Shown here piece after piece: positions 62,801 through 64,000 of a stretch of DNA of 64,000 nt. Below the pieces are notes generated by a model. The model was not told where the DNA came from, made no database searches, and was given only the letters and a program-made list of their open reading frames with translations. Positions within the stretch are counted from its first letter, which is position 1. The number at the start of each line of letters is the position of its first letter. A program made the translations under genes and the position numbers. Source of the DNA: JACKIC01 sp964392305 (GTDB lineage Bacteria > Planctomycetota > UBA1135 > UBA2386); assembly GCA_964392305.1 (NCBI GenBank), contig CAYMPV010000027.1, positions 22,820 to 86,819 of the forward strand, read 5' to 3'.

Positions 62801-62915
62801 GAACGCCGACACTGCGTTGCCACGGACCGAACCGGGCGGGCGCCCCGGGATGTGTTCCCCGGGCCCCGCCACCGGCCTAGAATCCTCGCCTCACCCCGAG
62901 CCCGGAAGCAGCGCA

Positions 62916-64000
62916 GTGACCACCGCGGAATCCCCGACCCCAGCCACCACGTCCTCCCAGCCCGATTCCGCCGCCATCGACGCCTTCCGCCCCGAACACA
63001 AGATCCGCCTGGTCACGGCGACCAGCCTGTTCGACGGGCACGACGCCTCGATCCACATCTTCCGGCGCATCGCGCAGGCGTCGGGCGCCGAGGTCGTGCA
63101 CCTGGGCCACAACCGCTCGGTCCGTGAGATCGTCGACGCGGCGATCGCCGAGGACGCGCAGGGCATCGCGGTGACCTCCTATCAGGGCGGCCACAACGAG
63201 TTCTTCCGCTACATGTTCGACATGCTGAAGGAACGTGGCTGCGGCCACGTGCAGATCTTCGGCGGCGGCGGCGGCGTGATCCTGCCCGAGGAGATCGAGG
63301 CCCTGCAGGCGTACGGCATCGCGCGCATCTACTCGCCCGACGACGGCCGTTCGCTGGGCCTGCAGGGCATGATCGACGACATGCTGCGGCGCTGTGACTT
63401 CGCCACCGCCACGGCGAAGGACCAGCTGCCGACGCCGCGCGCCGACGACGCGCGCAGCGTGGCCCGGGCCATCAGCCTGGTCGAGAACTTCCCCGAGCAG
63501 CACCGCGCACCGATCCACGCCGCGCTGGCGAAGCTCGGTTCGCCCCCGCCCGTGCTCGGCATCACCGGCACCGGCGGCGCCGGCAAGAGTTCGCTGATCG
63601 ACGAACTGCTGCGCCGCCTGCTGCTCGACTTCGCGGACAAACGCATCGCCGTGCTGTGCGTCGACCCGACCCGGCGCAAGACCGGCGGCGCGCTGCTCGG
63701 CGACCGCATCCGCATGAACGCGGCCACCGACGCACGCGTGTTCGTGCGCTCGATGGCGACGCGCCGCGCCAACATGGCTCTGTCCGAGAGCGTGAACGAC
63801 GCACTCGCCGTGCTCAAGGTCGCCGGCTTCGACCTGATCCTGCTCGAGAGCAGCGGCATCGGCCAGAGCGACAGCGAGATCGTCGAACACGCCGACGTGT
63901 CGCTGTACGTGATGACGCCCGAATTCGGCGCGCAGAGCCAGCTCGAGAAGATCGACATGCTCGACTACGCCGACCTCGTGGCGATCAACAAGTTCGATCG
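62916..64000 (+). CDS. icmF: Fused isobutyryl-CoA mutase IcmF, N-terminal part (cut by window edge)
   Basis: About 361 residues are visible from a GTG start. After a short Ala/Thr/Ser-rich leader comes a B12-binding domain with D-G-H-D-A-S (the cobalt-ligand His motif) and the G-G-G-G-G-V loop. Then a MeaB-like P-loop GTPase begins at about 216 (G-T-G-G-A-G-K-S-S), ending in N-K-F-D at the window edge. B12 domain followed by GTPase is the order of IcmF, where the GTPase chaperone is fused to the mutase; the mutase part must lie beyond 64000. The enzyme interconverts isobutyryl-CoA and butyryl-CoA. The start is uncertain by a few codons. Confidence 0.88.
   Translation, partial: MTTAESPTPATTSSQPDSAAIDAFRPEHKIRLVTATSLFDGHDASIHIFRRIAQASGAEVVHLGHNRSVREIVDAAIAEDAQGIAVTSYQGGHNEFFRYMFDMLKERGCGHVQIFGGGGGVILPEEIEALQAYGIARIYSPDDGRSLGLQGMIDDMLRRCDFATATAKDQLPTPRADDARSVARAISLVENFPEQHRAPIHAALAKLGSPPPVLGITGTGGAGKSSLIDELLRRLLLDFADKRIAVLCVDPTRRKTGGALLGDRIRMNAATDARVFVRSMATRRANMALSESVNDALAVLKVAGFDLILLESSGIGQSDSEIVEHADVSLYVMTPEFGAQSQLEKIDMLDYADLVAINKFD

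Overview
The window is about 64 kb of very GC-rich, densely coding bacterial chromosome. No rRNA, tRNA, CRISPR array or transposase gene was seen. Gene content points to a Planctomycetota-like bacterium. Supporting features are a DUF1501 protein, a Cys-type sulfatase, two large Ser/Thr protein kinases (one with TPRs, one fused to a formylglycine-generating-enzyme-like domain), an ECF-like sigma factor, many secreted proteins whose signal peptides end in A-Q, a squalene-cyclase-repeat protein and a fused isobutyryl-CoA mutase. This is inference from content; no marker gene settles the phylum.

Layout. 1-7.3 kb: secreted proteins (one with WYYG repeats and a class-A beta-lactamase-like domain), a sigma factor whose start overlaps the stop of a secreted-protein gene, and a kinase. 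7.3-13.3 kb: DUF1501 protein, then a surface-polysaccharide group (O-antigen ligase-like protein, glycosyltransferase, flippase). 13.6-20.5 kb: squalene-cyclase-repeat protein, sulfatase, proline iminopeptidase, a thioredoxin/PDZ selenoprotein with an in-frame TGA, and a secreted beta-rich protein. 20.6-31.4 kb: kelch-repeat protein, SanA/YdcF-like protein, TypA, a 5'-truncated paralogue of the earlier secreted protein, a cluster of palindromic repeats, a CXXCH protein, a membrane protein, RNase III and a beta-hydroxyacid dehydrogenase-like protein. 31.4-42.1 kb: TlpA-like protein, two membrane-anchored surface proteins, LysM protein, a ten-heme OmcA/MtrC-like cytochrome, and a second in-frame-TGA gene that looks like a selenoprotein of a family I do not recognise. 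42.2-48.0 kb: mfd, a small protein and the kinase-FGE fusion. 48.2-62.1 kb: nine consecutive, mostly start/stop-overlapping genes for exported amidohydrolase-superfamily proteins. 62.3 kb to the end: an NTF2-like protein and the start of icmF.

Three things stand out. (1) Two genes are each interrupted by a single in-frame TGA followed by a well-placed bacterial SECIS-like hairpin; one gives a CxxU thioredoxin motif, the other a U-x-C motif. (2) The 14-kb amidohydrolase array has ten catalytic-type domains, but only two genes keep the His/His/Asp metal ligands. The rest look like secreted pseudo-enzymes kept in the same operon. (3) Two intergenic copies of a long palindrome share their outer arms but differ in the stem core, with the differences matched on both arms.

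Functionally, the window combines cell-surface building (polysaccharide, LysM, carboxypeptidase-regulatory-like and kelch proteins), periplasmic or extracellular hydrolysis (sulfatase, amidohydrolases, peptidases), redox at the cell envelope (selenoproteins, CXXCH proteins, decaheme cytochrome) and kinase/sigma regulation. A few housekeeping genes (typA, rnc, mfd, icmF) are interspersed. Start codons were chosen from signal peptides, Shine-Dalgarno-like sequences and overlaps, and are less certain than the stops.
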